From assembly GCF_032062135.1 (NCBI RefSeq), contig NC_092862.1, forward strand, positions 49,428,656 through 49,492,655: a DNA stretch of 64,000 nucleotides, given 5' to 3'. The position numbers and the translations under genes were made by a program. This DNA comes from Pyxicephalus adspersus (taxonomy: Eukaryota > Chordata > Amphibia > Anura > Pyxicephalidae). Under the pieces are notes generated by a model. The model was not told the DNA's origin. It searched no databases and saw only the letters and a list, made by a program, of their open reading frames with translations. Positions 36,201 to 47,734 of this stretch are shown here, piece after piece (the first letter of the stretch is position 1; every line of letters begins with the position of its first letter).

Positions 36201-36934
36201 TGTTAAGGTATTTGACTCAAGAAATTGGTAAAACACCTAAACAGGAACACAGATATGAGTATAGCCTGAGACGTTAAAGTTTATTTCTGGCCAAACTTCA
36301 AGCTTATATGCCATTTCCTCTATCTCTTTGCTGGCATAAATATTAAAAAAAACTAAAACCTATCTTTACCAATCTAAAGCAATGATTCCGCAGTGCCAGA
36401 GCCACTGCTTGCTTGACATGGACATTTCCTTTTGGCTGTCAAGTTGCAAAGAACCTTTCAGCATCCACAATTCTGCACAAGCATCCATCAGTCCAGCAAG
36501 GGAACTGTCAGGAATCAGCGGCATTGGATCAGCAGTCTCTCATACCTGTAAATTGCACTGACAAGTGACCTATATGGCACATTGCTTCCTTCAAAATGTA
36601 AAACACAAACTTTACAGCATGAGTTACAGGAGGATGGGAGGGAGAAGTGATAGCTTTAAATTGATTTAAATCCTGCCACCGGCACCCAGGGTTTTGCCAT
36701 AATGTGTAAATTTACTCAGCATAATAATCAAATGAGGGCAGACTTACCTGGCAGGTACTACCTCCTTTCTTGCAACTGCTACAATATCTCTTATCCCATT
36801 ACTGCTACTGTAATCTTTTTCCAAAGTCACAGATCACTGTTAAAATAAAACAATAGTTCAAATCATACACACCATATACAATTATTGTAAAGTACATGTC
36901 ACGTAGAACAGGATTCTCTCCTCCTCTTGGTATT

Positions 36935-37115
36935 ATTAATAATATTATTATTAATAATAAACAGGATTTTTAAAGCACCAACATATTATGCAGCACTGTA
37001 CATTAAATAGGGGTTGCAAATGACAGACAGATACATACAGTTATACAGGAGGAGGAGAGGACCTGCCCCGAGGAGCTTACAATCTAAGAGGTGGGGGAAG
37101 TATCACACACTGTGT
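36935..37115 (-). mobile_element. LINE (L2-like) tail, minus strand
   Basis: The reverse complement gives TTGTAAGCTCCTCGGGGCAGG, CATTTGCAACCCCTATTTAATG and the TGTTGG(T)GCT..AAAATCCTG terminus with a (TAA)n tail. Two further tail-like pieces with AT-trinucleotide repeats follow on the + strand at 37130-37225 and 37245-37310. Confidence 0.6.
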
Positions 37116-37429
37116 CTTTGTTTGTACTTGTCTATATGCCCTCTATTTAATGTACTGAATAATGTGTTGGCACTATATAATACTGTTTATTATTATTATT
37201 ATTATTAATAATAATAATAAAAATAATAATAATAATATTGCAGGTTTGTCATATGCAGTAGTGTTATATGTTGGTGCTTTAAAAATAAAGATTTATAATA
37301 ATAATAATGTTGATATTCTTTTATTATTTCATTTCTTTTTAAATCACCCAACAACACCAGCTGACAGCAGAAGTGCAGAATTCCTGCCTGTTGTGAATGG
37401 CAATGATTAGGTAATAGAAGCAGAGAGTG

Positions 37430-37578
37430 AATCATCTGCACAGGAGGAGCCCAGGGTGTGCTTGTGTGAATGTGATGGGGTAAGGGGAGGAGAAAAGCTT
37501 TCAGCAGTGGAAGTAGGGGAAAGGTTACCTCCCTCCTCTCTCATTTTGGATGAATAAGCAAGCTGTACACACAGAAGG
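37430..37578 (+). promoter_or_regulatory. CIDEA promoter region and candidate PPAR-type site
   Basis: This is the segment directly upstream of the CIDEA start. It is purine-rich and not a CpG island. A direct repeat of the DR1 kind, AGGGGA-A-AGGTTA, lies at 37515-37527, 52 bp before the ATG. It matches the AGGTCA-N-AGGTCA consensus at 9 of 12 half-site positions. Mammalian CIDEA is a known PPAR target, so the site is plausible but unproven. No TATA box is obvious. An in-frame stop at 37555-37557 limits the frame. Confidence 0.35.
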
Positions 37579-37631
37579 ATGCAGAGTGCACTGGAGTATG
37601 CCATTGCCTTATCACCCAAGGCTTTATTAAG
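37579..37631 (+). CDS. CIDEA: CIDEA coding exon 1
   Basis: Encodes MQSALEYAIALSPKALL and two bases of Arg18, recalling the human start MEAARDYAGALIRPLT. The ATG has A at -3. The donor GTGAGA leaves phase 2, which fits exon 2 exactly. The exon is short, so the call rests on similarity, phase and the in-frame stop upstream. Confidence 0.82.
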
Positions 37632-40600
37632 GTGAGATAACCATGTTCTTCCCAATATCATAACACTTCCTATATTGCATCAATATTTAATTGGGGATAA
37701 ATGTTATAATCCTGATGAGCTTTATCATCCATTGAATCTTGCTGGTTGCTTGTGATTAACACAGTCCAGTGCTGACATAAGATAATTACAATTTTTTTCC
37801 AACTTGTTTTTTATTTTTATATTTTGATTTATTTTTTTAGCTGTCAAGACCTATCAGAATTACAGTGTAAGATTTTTTTTTCCTATTTGCTATAACATCT
37901 AGGCTGTGGTCTGCGTTCATCCTAAAACAAATACTGTTTGGGTTCCTAATTATGTCATTAAATTTAGGTGGGTATTTGAAATAGGTTTGGCTTTATTATC
38001 AATTGCTAAGTAAAGAAATTACCTTACGCTAAGGCTTCGTGCAATATTTGTCCCTGGAAACAAACGATTAATGACTGATCATCCGATGAGGAATGCCGCT
38101 GGAAATGAACGAATGTCCTGGCAGATTTGATTGGGTGACGATCATTTGCTATCTATTGTGTGTATGGTTGTTCAGTGATCGTGGATTGTTCTGTAATACA
38201 CCTTGTCCTGTACATGTCACTTCCTGCATCGTTCAAATGATCGTATCTAGCGTGTGTACATTATTGGTGGATTATATTTGAACGATCGTATCATTACAGC
38301 ATGTGCAGAATTGTGCACTGTACGAGCGTTCAAAATAATTGTGAATATTCATTGAACGGTCGTTAATCGTTCGCTTTCTAGTGACAATTATTGCACGTGT
38401 GTATGTAGTCTTAGTCGGACAGAATAAAAAAAAAAGTTTATAACTGATTTAGGAAAAGCTAGTTGCAACCAATGTATTCTACAATCAAGGGTCCCAACCT
38501 TGGGAACTTAACAAAGCTAAAACCTAATGGGCAGTAAAAGGTTAAAGCCCATGGTATGGTATGAATTGCATATATATCTCATATATCATTTACGATGAAT
38601 GGTATTGATTACAATTGTGTTGAGTTATGCTAAGTCCATCATGGGTTTCTTCAGGTTGATAATAAGAAACCCCTTTTACTGAAGCTGGAAGGGATGATAA
38701 AGGAATAGGATCAAAGTGGGAAGGAACCATAAATTTCAATATATAGTATTGTAATGTCAAGTCTATGTTAAGCACCTGACATAGTTCCTTGTGTGAGTAA
38801 ATAGCATACAGGGAAATGTTATAGGTTTAGTTTGATGAAAAATGATTACCGTTGAATGCTGAGCCATCAGGTTACCAGTGTCTATAATAATCTATTCATG
38901 TTGTTTTGTTGTGTATTATACCCACTAAACCTGCAAAATAAGGCTACCCATAGACTAACTTGGGCATCTATTGACTCTCTGGCTATAGGAAAAGACAACA
39001 AGTGCATGCAGAGCATTCCTATGTGTAAAATAGATGGGTAAGGTGATCGCATACGGTAGAGGGGGTTCAGGTGGTTTATTACCTGTCCCATTCATGTTCT
39101 GCACAACAAAGTCACTATGTATTCACACGCCAATCCTTTCAGGAATACTTCTGATCTGGGCATACTCAGGGGCATTTGGTGGTTCCCTTGGGTGGGTATA
39201 GATCATTCCATGGACAGTGAATGTCGCCTTTTTACATAAAGAAGGGTGTAAGAATGTAATTGTGTCTAATGCTACCTCCTATCAGATAAGTTGGAGAGGG
39301 GAGGATGTCTCTAAGCCCTGCTATTCTCAAAGAGACATCTGCCTGGCTAGGACCAACCTATTACACAGGCTGTTGTTCGCATCAAAACTTTCAAATCCAA
39401 CACTGAATGTGCCTACAAAGCATGTAACTAGGCACGTACAGCCTGATCATTATCCCATCTGATGGCCCCTACATCATTTTGGGACAGACAAGTAACCATT
39501 GATGCTGATTATCTTTAGTTGTAGGTAGGCATTCTTCTACTGGCTTCCATGTTAATTAGCCATTCTTCCCACTGAATATCAATGTAACAGAGCACCTTAC
39601 CCACTGACTATAGAAGTGGATAGCTTATGTACTGAACTAAGGGACCCTTTTCAACTCAAGGAAGCATTTGCTGCTAATAACCAATCTAAAGGGAAGGGGC
39701 CCGACACCATTGGCCACCAGTGAGGGAGGGCACTGAATTAAGTGTCTAACATCTCATGCCTATGGCTATCCATAAAATACATATTATTTGTTGCCTATTG
39801 CTAAGGTTCCTTTCCTTTCTTCTTTATAAAAATCACTACCACCTAATGTTATGTTTGCTCCCTAAATATGTGATATTGTGTAGCCTAATGTGATTAATAT
39901 TCCTGTACAGTTATAGTAGCACATCTCGCTTTCCTAAATTTGTGAAATGCATACAGTGCATCCCAATAGTATTAACATGCTGGTAAAAACAGACAGATGG
40001 TAATTTTGAAGATTTTATTAGGAGGGATAGTTAAGAAGATTATACTTTTCTCATCTGGAATATTGACCTTAGGTTGCTGAATAATGCCTCAATATTGAGT
40101 GGTATAAGTAATGACCGCATTGACCCTTTGGTAGAATAATAGCTTGGAGCTTCATTACCACAACACCTGCTACATAGATAAAGGCACATTTAGGTGCACA
40201 TCATTCTTGTTATAGGGACACTTTCATATCTTGAAAATAAAATTTGTGTACCCAATTCTAGTAAATGAGAAGTGGAAAAAAAAAGTCAGGTAAAGTGATC
40301 CTAGCGCTCCACATTGCCTGATTTTGGGAAGTAAGTATGCCAAGAACATTTCAGCATCCAACAGGTACCAGAAAAATAAAAATTCTTCAGTAACTTTTAA
40401 TAAAAAAATCTCCAGAATATTTGTGGAATACCAAACATTTTCTGTATACATTTTGCTTACAGTCTCCAGCATGAAACAAGGCTTTTCTTCCTTTCTCCAA
40501 TCACTTAATTAGTTTGTGTCCATTAAAGTGATTATGGGATTAAAATTAAACCTGGAATGAGATGTAGCATGGATTATCTAACTTTACTGCAATTGCATTA

Positions 40601-43600
40601 AAAAGCTACTCTGTGTTATTTTCTGAAGGAAAACAATAAGATTAGTTATAATCTCTTCTTAGCAATGTAAGCAAAATGTAGTGTTTTACATTTATTTTTA
40701 GCACTTAAATAGCACTGCAGTTCTATGAAGATGTTAAATATATAGCATTGTAATGTTAGATATCTTGTATGATTTGTTTATTATGATTTTTTTTAATTGT
40801 AGATCAGTTACTACTGCAAGTGCTTCATTGACTCGAAAAGTCCTGTTCCCACCTCTTCCTGCTCCACAACGACCTTTTCGAGTGGCTAACCGTGACAGGA
40901 GCCAACGGAAGGGTGTAGTAGCTAGTACTTTAAAGGAACTCATTGAAAAGGTATGTGGGAAATGTGCATCTCCAAAGATTTTATTTTAGCATTACAGATT
41001 AAAGTTAAAATGTACTCATAGCTGTGACCATATAATCAGAATATGTTTAAATCTAAAGGCTGAATTTGTCAGAACTTCCTGCCCGTATTCCATGAATCCC
41101 CTCTAACCATGATATTAGGTTCTGCAATCCCTGCATCAGCTGCTTATTAAAAAGTGACACACAATAATTTGTGTAAATCTTGGCTAATTTATTTTACACA
41201 CAGATTTGTGGCTAATAAGATCTGTGACTAAGTGAACTAATATATCTCGTCTCATTGTCCTTCCATATTTCTTGGTGGAAGCTGGCAGTACATTTGCTCA
41301 GGCCTTCTATCTCCGAGGCACGACACAAGATTTCCAAACTTGGTTCACAAGCTAACTTAAACCACAGACCATGTACTAATAGCTCCAAAAATAGTTGTTC
41401 CAACTGCTGTTATGAAGTTTGCATCTTCTCGTAACCTACCCTCCCCTTCATAGACCCATACTGATTGAGATCCAATAGTCCGCATTTCCCCTATTTACTT
41501 TTCAGCACTGCAGTAAACTCCACTGTGCACTGTGTGGCAGGATGGATCCATGCTTTCATTTTGTTGACACCAAATTCTGATTCTAACATCTGAATGTCAC
41601 TACAGAAACCAAGATACGCCTTCTACCAGGAAATGTTTTTCCAATCTTTTTCTTTTTTTTTGTCCCAATTTGGTGAGCTGGTGCAGTAAAAAGCAGCAAT
41701 GTACATTATACACATTGGTATGCTGCGTTATAGTGTATGGCTTTGCTAAAAATGGAGTGTGTGTTCCTGCTGCATAAGGCAGCTAAATCATTTTAATTTA
41801 CACACAACATTACACCAAGAGCTGGCTGTTTATATCCACAGTGAGTGGAGTCCAAGTCAAAACATCCTTTTTTTTCCCTCTATAAGAAGTGATTTGCTTC
41901 CACAAGATACAATATTGATTTAGGCCTATAAGCTTACAATTTATTTCCATCCTCAATGCATTCAAGGCTACACTTAGAGAAATGCAAAAGCTTGTCATAA
42001 TAATCCACTGTCCTTAGTGTTGTCCAAACCACTAGGGATACCAATCAGAAGTTCTAATATTCTATATCTAAAAGTACTTTCCAAGTCATTGATCTACAGC
42101 AATGAAGAGAAATAGACACACAAACTAACATTTTCAGAAAGGGTTTATCAGTTCCAGTCTCTGCATGTCCATCATTACACATTTTCTTTAACTTTCCTTT
42201 GTGGGATTGGTGGTTGGTTATGGTGATCAGATATTAGCCACCTTACACGGATCAATAGACAGCAGCAGTTATTGTTTGTGTTTTATGATGAAGATTTATT
42301 GTAGACCAAACCATAAACCATCACATGGCTCTTGAGCTTCCTGGCATAGATGGCAAGCAGGAAAATTTTCATGGCTTCAAGCCAACTCTTGAACTTTTTA
42401 GACAAATGTTGTAAAGATACTTGTGAGCTTGTTAAAACAGCATTTGTTATAGTCCATGGCCAATGATGAATCTCACCCATTGTACTACTTTTATTGCTAT
42501 ATACATACAAGTACATAGGTTTTTTGTTCCAGGTATTAAACACTGCAAGTCTTTCCTTTTTTTAATGAGCCTGATATTGGAGATGTTGCATTACTACTAT
42601 GTTGCACCCATATCATGTTTATTTCGACTGTAAAGTGTATTAACAGAACAGTTTTATTATACTGATTCTTTGTAGTATTTAGCTATTTTCACTTGAAAAA
42701 TTAGATTTTTTTAAAGAATGATTTGTTGTATATTGGTTATCCTACAATTGGCATGTCCTCTCCTTGTTACAGGCCATTGATACATTGCTTATAACTGCTA
42801 GTGTGGTGACACTTGTGCTAGAAGAAGATGGCACTGTCGTTGACACGGAGGAGTTCTTCCAGTCTCTGGAGGATAATACAAATTTTCTACTCCTCGAAGG
42901 AGGTCAGAAATGGACACGGGTATGTTTTCTGCCTCTAGGAATTACATATAAAGCTGTGTTCTGTCTGATCGCAACTAAACAGAAGATGAACCCATAACAT
43001 AATATTTTCTGCTGTAAGGATTGTTGTTTCTGGCATGTGATCACTTTTCTGCTTTTATTGGCTCTGCTTGCTAAAAATGATGATCATGGGGCAAAAAAGT
43101 CTATGATCTCACAGTATACTTAATATTACTACATTTTCCTTTTCATTAAATTACAAACTACAAGGTTTCAATCTCTCCACCATACTTATTGCCCTATGTG
43201 AATCATGGCCTGTTACTATGCCTAATGGAATAATCCTCCTTGGTTTTTTAGGGTTTAGATAAAAATATATTGTTACTTTGCCATCTTGTTGCTTACCATG
43301 CTTCTACAGGTCATTGCTCCTTTTCCTGCCCCTTCCTCGCCTTCAGCCTGGACTTCAAATGTGTCAGCCTTTGTTCACCTCCATCACAATATGGAGTGAT
43401 GGGAGTAGTAGTTTACACAATAAAGAATAGATTATTTATGGTTTATTTTCAGTTTAAAATAATTGACCAGCACATTGCAGTTCTGGCAAGATGGCAACTG
43501 TACTTTTCTGTATTTGGTGAAAATGTTTGGTGAAAATGTGTAAATAATTGCATTCATACATCTAAGGACTAAGGAGAAATATTAGATTTTTGTTTTTGGG

Positions 43601-46600
43601 TTTAGATGCACAATAAAATGTTGGGATTTTTTTCAAACCAAATGTTGCCACAAGGTGGCAGATGAAGACTTCCTAAATCTGCAGACCGTTGCATGCTTGT
43701 ACATTCATAATGTAGAGTGGACCATTAAGAATATAAAACTTTCATTTAAATACATTTGCTTTTATAACCTTTAATGAAATGCATTTAAGAGAGGAGTACA
43801 AGCAAACCATAAATTTCATTATCATGGTATTTATTATTAGGTAATGTTAAGTGATCTTTAATTAATGCTGTTTAAATCCACAGGAAAGAAAAGTTACACA
43901 TACAGTTCAACAAACAAAGAAAAAAGGAATTGCAAACATCACACTAGATTTATACAAGATCCATCCTAGAGATTTTATAGGCTGCCTGAATATAAAGGCA
44001 ACATTTTATGAAATGTACACGGTGTCCTGTGACATCCAATGCTTGGGAGCAAAGAAAGTTCTACGGTGAGTAGATACATAATGTTTATAGCAGTAATACA
44101 GTAGAGATGTACATAGGCTTTTTAATTATTTTTTTTCTGATTTCAGCACAGATCAGATAATTAGTTTAAGGGCCACAGTGTTCTTCCCAAGCCCCCTTTA
44201 GCCAGACGCACTACCCAGCACTTTTCAGTGACCACCTGGCTGTTTTTGGGTGGTTACTAAAGAGTTGGGTCACACGGCCATAATTCCTTGTTAAACAGGG
44301 CACTGGAAACATTTTTTAGGGAATTGGGGCTATATTTACATGGTGGTATCACACAGTTGCTGCAGATTTGTCCATGATATGATTGCCCCATTCCACCATA
44401 CCTAAAAAGTTCTCTATTGGAATAAAACCTGATGACTGTGGAAGTCATTTGAGCACAGTGAACTTATTGTCATGTTCGAGAAACCTTTCCGAGATAATTT
44501 GAGCATAGTCATATAGCACGTTATCCTGCAGAAACATGGGTACACTGTGGTAATAATAAAGGGGTGGACATGGTCAGCAACAATACCATGGTAAGCCAAG
44601 AAAGTATCTTCCACACCATTTCAACACTACTCCCAGCCTGAACCATTGGTACAAAGCAGAATCAGTCCACACTTTGTTGTTGATTCCAAATTGTCACCCT
44701 ACCATTTGAATGTAGAAGCAGAAATTTAGGCTCATCAGACCAGGCTACATTTTTCTAATCATTTCTTGTCCAGTTTTGGTGAGTGAGTGTGAATTGTAGC
44801 CTGAAGTGCCTGTTCTTAGCTGACAAGAGGGCACCAAGTGTTGTCTCCTGCTGCTGTAGCTTATCTGCTTCATGGTTCAACATGGTATGTATTCAGAGAC
44901 GTTCTTCTGCAAACCTTGGGTGTAACAAGTAATTATTTGAGCTAATTTTGCCTTTCTATCAGCTTAAACTGTCAGTCTGGCCATTCTTCTCCGACCTCAA
45001 AAAATAACAAGGTATTTTCAACCAAGATTCTCACTGGATTCTTTTCCCCATTTTTCTGGTCATTTCCTATAAAATGAATGCAGGGATTGAAATGTTGAAA
45101 CCAAGCTAAATTGTATGTTTAGTGATTTGTTGAGAGTCTCAGAGGCCTGTGACAGCCAGATAACTGTAGTTTTTAGAATAATGTCATGAATGGCAGCTTC
45201 TTATATTTGGTATACATTTCCATGAACTGTCTATTTGCTTCTGGACAAAGACATAATTCTCAAAAGTTACCCTTAGTAAGGCTTCAATGGTACTATGATT
45301 ATTTTTTGAATTAGTTTGCTGTCACAAAGCTTATCTTAAACTAGTTTCTTAAACTTGACATCAAGTTCACAGTACTCAAATGGCCTCCACTGATCTCCAT
45401 CCAAAGGAGCATGTTTGAGATGTGTTGTAATAGATTTGCATGAATGGGCAGCCAAGAAATCTCTGGCAACTGTGTGATTCTATCATAATTATATGAACCC
45501 AAATCCCTTAGGAATATTTCCAGCACTTTGTTGAATCTATGTCACAAAGATATACAGCAGCAATAAAGGCAAAAACGAGCCCAAAATGATACTAGCAAGG
45601 TGTACCAATAAAGTGGCCAGTGAACGTATATGCATGTATATCAAGACCAAATAACTTGCGTACAGCAAAAAGTCAATGTGTAACTTTTAACAAATTCCGG
45701 TAAATGTTTCATGCCACATTCCCAATATTTTTAATGTACCGAAGTCTGAACTTCAAGCAATTGAAACAAAACTAGGGCTGAACCCAACCACCTGGTCTTC
45801 AAACAATGTATTTTTAGCTCACATTTGCAGCCCCATATTACATAGCACACTCCATACATTACAAATAAATCAGCTGTGGGGGTGGGAAGGAATGGCAATG
45901 ACACCACAATGTATTACAGATCCCAGTATCTACAACAGCATTGTGCCCTTGTAGTAAGGACCGAGTGTGCTATGTCATGTCTGCTCCCTCACTTCTAGAC
46001 ATCCATTGATGCAGTACAAGTAAACCGCTCCTAAAGTTCCATTTTTCTTAATCACTACTGTTAAATGTCATTTGTTGGCCCATCCTTCACACATGGCTGT
46101 GTGTTCATAGAACCCCCTCTGGGTTAAGTAAGATCATCCCTAACAAATACAAGTCTTGACTTACATTAAGGAGCAGCTGTTGTTCCAAACGCAGCTGTTG
46201 TGTGTCCAGTTGTGTCCAAGAAGAGAAGGGCCACACCTGCTAGCATATCTTGCCTTTAGCCCCATTGTCTGCCGACCTCTTATAACTCAACTGAGAGTTG
46301 AAGCAGAACACAAACACGCACAAGTTCCTCTAACTAGCCAAGTACAATTGTGTGTGTCAGCATGCTGTTCATTACTGATTTAGCAGTGCAGCCCAAAAAT
46401 CTTTTTTGTAACTGTTCTAGTGTTTGTTTATATCAATGGTCTCAAAATTTTAAGTCCTTGTATACTACTGAAAGTTTTATAACTGTTTCTCCGGTTTTTG
46501 CTGAAGCAATTAATGATCCATGAACTTTTGAAGTGTTACAAAGGTAAAATGAGGTAGTTTAGAAGAAATAATGTAAAACTTTCAAGTCTTACCTTTTTTA

Positions 46601-47734
46601 GAGCATTTTCAAAAAGAAAAAGCCAAGGTAAACTTCCTACGCCACTAAAAGGTATTTTTTGTAAACTTTAGTAAAACATCATACCTTGACCAATGTACTA
46701 CCCAGGAGTTAAATCCGTCTCTAAAATAAGAATGGTTGTAAAGTCAGTACTAGGAAATAAATAAATATAAAATCAATGGGGGGACTGCTTTTTTAGGCTG
46801 TGTGCAAATGCCTAGCAGTGACAGCCTGTTGCTTCTCCCAGGCGCTTTGTGTTTGTTGTCCAAGGGTGGGAAATGCCACAGTAAATACTGCAAGTCTGAA
46901 CCCAGACTAAGCATTTTGGCTTTGCTGCACTAAAAGCCTAAAACAGAAATGTAGTATATTGAAGTCCATTTACTTTTTCACCATACACTGGTCAATGGGG
47001 GCATGACCAGGTTAACAACTATCGCCCTGATAATAATCTTTTATTTAAATTACAATGTGCATCAATCTATCAAAACATGGTCTGTTATAATTCAACTGGG
47101 AGAGCTCCCTATCAAGCACAAGCCGATGCCAGAGCCATTTTGTTATAGTAAATCACAGAGAGCCCTACTATTGGCTGGTGGTAGTTGGGTAGTGCTCCCG
47201 GGTAAAGTAATACAGAATTGAATGGGAGGTGGAAGTGAATGATAAATTAACAACAGGTGCTAATGACCAAAAACAAAGAAGTTACCTTGATTTACTCCAT
47301 GCAAAGGGGCCATACATTACTTAAACCTGTAGCAGGGGAGACTAAAGCTATGTACACATGCTTGATTATTGGTGCCCTATAGGAAAACTGTGATAGTCTG
47401 CTGATGTCGTTCATCAATTTATCCTAGTAGATCAATGAATGATTAAGCGGGGATGATCACAAAAGATCATTTCTGTGCAATAGAAATCTAACATTTGCAG
47501 AGAACAGAGTAAAATTGGATGAATGATCTGGATGAATGTACAAGAGTTATTGCTTTTCTTTTTCTTTTTTTTTTATGCCCAATTTTTTTTTTTCTCCTAA
47601 ATTGTAGGAGTTTGTTGCGCCTCCTTTCACATCTGGCACAGGTAGCCGGACATTTACTGTTGTACAGTGGATCATTTATGATGCAGTGGACAGAGGACTC
47701 TGAAGAAATTACAAATAGAAGGACACGGAGCTAA
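37579..47734 (+). CDS. CIDEA: CIDEA, CIDE-family lipid-droplet protein (complete, 5 coding exons)
   Basis: CIDEA sits at contact sites between lipid droplets and promotes lipid transfer and fusion; in mammals it marks brown fat and was first described as an apoptotic DFF45-like effector. Coding exons: 37579-37631, 40803-40950, 42773-42919, 43884-44065 and 47608-47734. They total 657 nt and encode 218 residues (human CIDEA has 219), with GT/AG introns in consistent phase. The CIDE-N domain spans about residues 41-116, from RPFRVANRDRS to LVLEEDGTVVDTEEFF and GGQKW. The CIDE-C domain spans about 130-205, with DFIGCLNIKAT and YEMYTVSCDI. A basic amphipathic helix of the droplet-binding type (about 166-184, with Lys172, Lys173, Arg177 and Arg181) precedes AQVAGHLLLYSG. 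CIDEA is chosen over CIDEB or CIDEC because of the N-terminal YA.AL pattern, the near-identical DGTVVDTEEFFQ segment and IMPA2 linkage. Confidence 0.94.
37632..40802. other. CIDEA intron 1
   Basis: A 3.2-kb intron. It holds a MITE at 38029-38415. The rest has no recognisable exon or repeat; short frames at 39217-39462 and 40224-40472 show no family signal. Confidence 0.55.
38029..38415. mobile_element. MITE with about 50-bp terminal inverted repeats
   Basis: The left end CTAAGGCTTCGTGCAATATTTGTC and the reverse-complemented right end CTAAGACTACATACACACGTGCAATAATTGTC align and continue into CGATTAATGACTG and CGATTAACGACCG. Interior GAACGATCGTAT and related motifs form further short palindromes. 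No coding frame. Other copies are at about 16505-16712 and 47341-47510. Confidence 0.6.
40803..40950 (+). CDS. CIDEA: CIDEA coding exon 2 (CIDE-N first half)
   Basis: Completes Arg18 and encodes residues 19-67: RKVLFPPLPAPQRPFRVANR, DRSQRKGVVASTLKELIEK. The basic RPFRV..RDRS..KG strand is the charged face of the CIDE-N fold. Acceptor TTTTAATTGTAG, donor GTATGT, phase 0. Confidence 0.96.
41540..41700 (-). mobile_element. Tc1-like transposase fragment in CIDEA intron 2
   Basis: The segment carries GGCAGGATGGATCCATGC, CCAAATTCTGATTC and ACATCTGAATGTC followed by AATGTTTTTCCAATC and a TTTGGTGAG block, in the same order as the minus-strand Tc1-like copy at 44275-45150. It is a short internal fragment without ends. 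Confidence 0.55.
42773..42919 (+). CDS. CIDEA: CIDEA coding exon 3 (CIDE-N second half)
   Basis: Encodes residues 68-116: AIDTLLITASVVTLVLEEDG, TVVDTEEFFQSLEDNTNFLL and GGQKWTR. The acidic EEDG...DTEE surface pairs with basic CIDE-N faces in the family. Phase 0 at both ends; donor GTATGT. Confidence 0.97.
43884..44065 (+). CDS. CIDEA: CIDEA coding exon 4 (CIDE-C)
   Basis: Encodes residues 117-176 and two bases of Arg177: QTKKKGIANITLDLYKIHPR, DFIGCLNIKATFYEMYTVSC, DIQCLGAKKVL. Compared with human, the linker after CIDE-N is more basic and lacks the Pro/Cys-rich stretch. Donor GTGAGT. Confidence 0.96.
44171..45635. mobile_element. Nested Tc1-like transposon remnants in opposite orientation
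   Basis: 44171-44276 is a truncated copy of the CAGTGTTCTCCCC element (see 14820). 44275-45150 is a Tc1-like transposase remnant on the minus strand; a 66-codon stretch at 44414-44614 still reads AYHGIVADHVHPF, typical of that family, but the gene has many stops and frameshifts. About 45270-45635 is a second remnant on the plus strand covering only the C-terminal part (TCACAAAGCT..TCTTAAACTAG, CTCAAATGGCCTCCAC, TTTGTTGAATCTATG). It ends in AATAAAGTGGCCAGTGAACG, a known terminal repeat of this element. Neither copy can be functional. Confidence 0.65.
47341..47510. mobile_element. Possible MITE fragment (family of 38029)
   Basis: CTAAAGCTATGTACACATGC followed by TTGATTATTGG resembles the CTAA(A)GCT.CATACACACG end of the copies at 16505 and 38029. 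The second end was not located. Confidence 0.35.
47608..47734 (+). CDS. CIDEA: CIDEA coding exon 5 and stop
   Basis: Completes Arg177 and encodes SLLRLLSHLAQVAGHLLLYS, GSFMMQWTEDSEEITNRRTR and Ser218, then TAA at 47732-47734. The human counterpart is SLLRFLSYSAQVTGQFLIYL. The tail after the helix is shorter and unrelated to the human tail. Confidence 0.95.

Larger units (their letters stand above)
26660..37400. other. IMPA2-CIDEA intergenic spacer, no gene seen
   Basis: No coding exon was recognised in about 11 kb. Named repeats inside are listed separately. Between them the DNA is AT-rich with many stops. A short palindrome (CTCAACTGAATGGGAGCAGTTGAG-like) lies near 27840, and a dispersed repeat with CTGCAGCGGCTGCAG at about 33180-33490. 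Confidence 0.55.
44066..47607. other. CIDEA intron 4
   Basis: A 3.5-kb intron. Its first half is filled by the Tc1-like remnants. 45640-47340 shows nothing nameable. A MITE fragment of the CACGTGTGTATG family starts near 47341. The acceptor of exon 5 follows a strong T-tract at 47560-47600. Confidence 0.55.

Noticed and set aside
40734..40943. Minus-strand frame of 69 codons
   Set aside because: It is a shadow of CIDEA exon 2 on the opposite strand.
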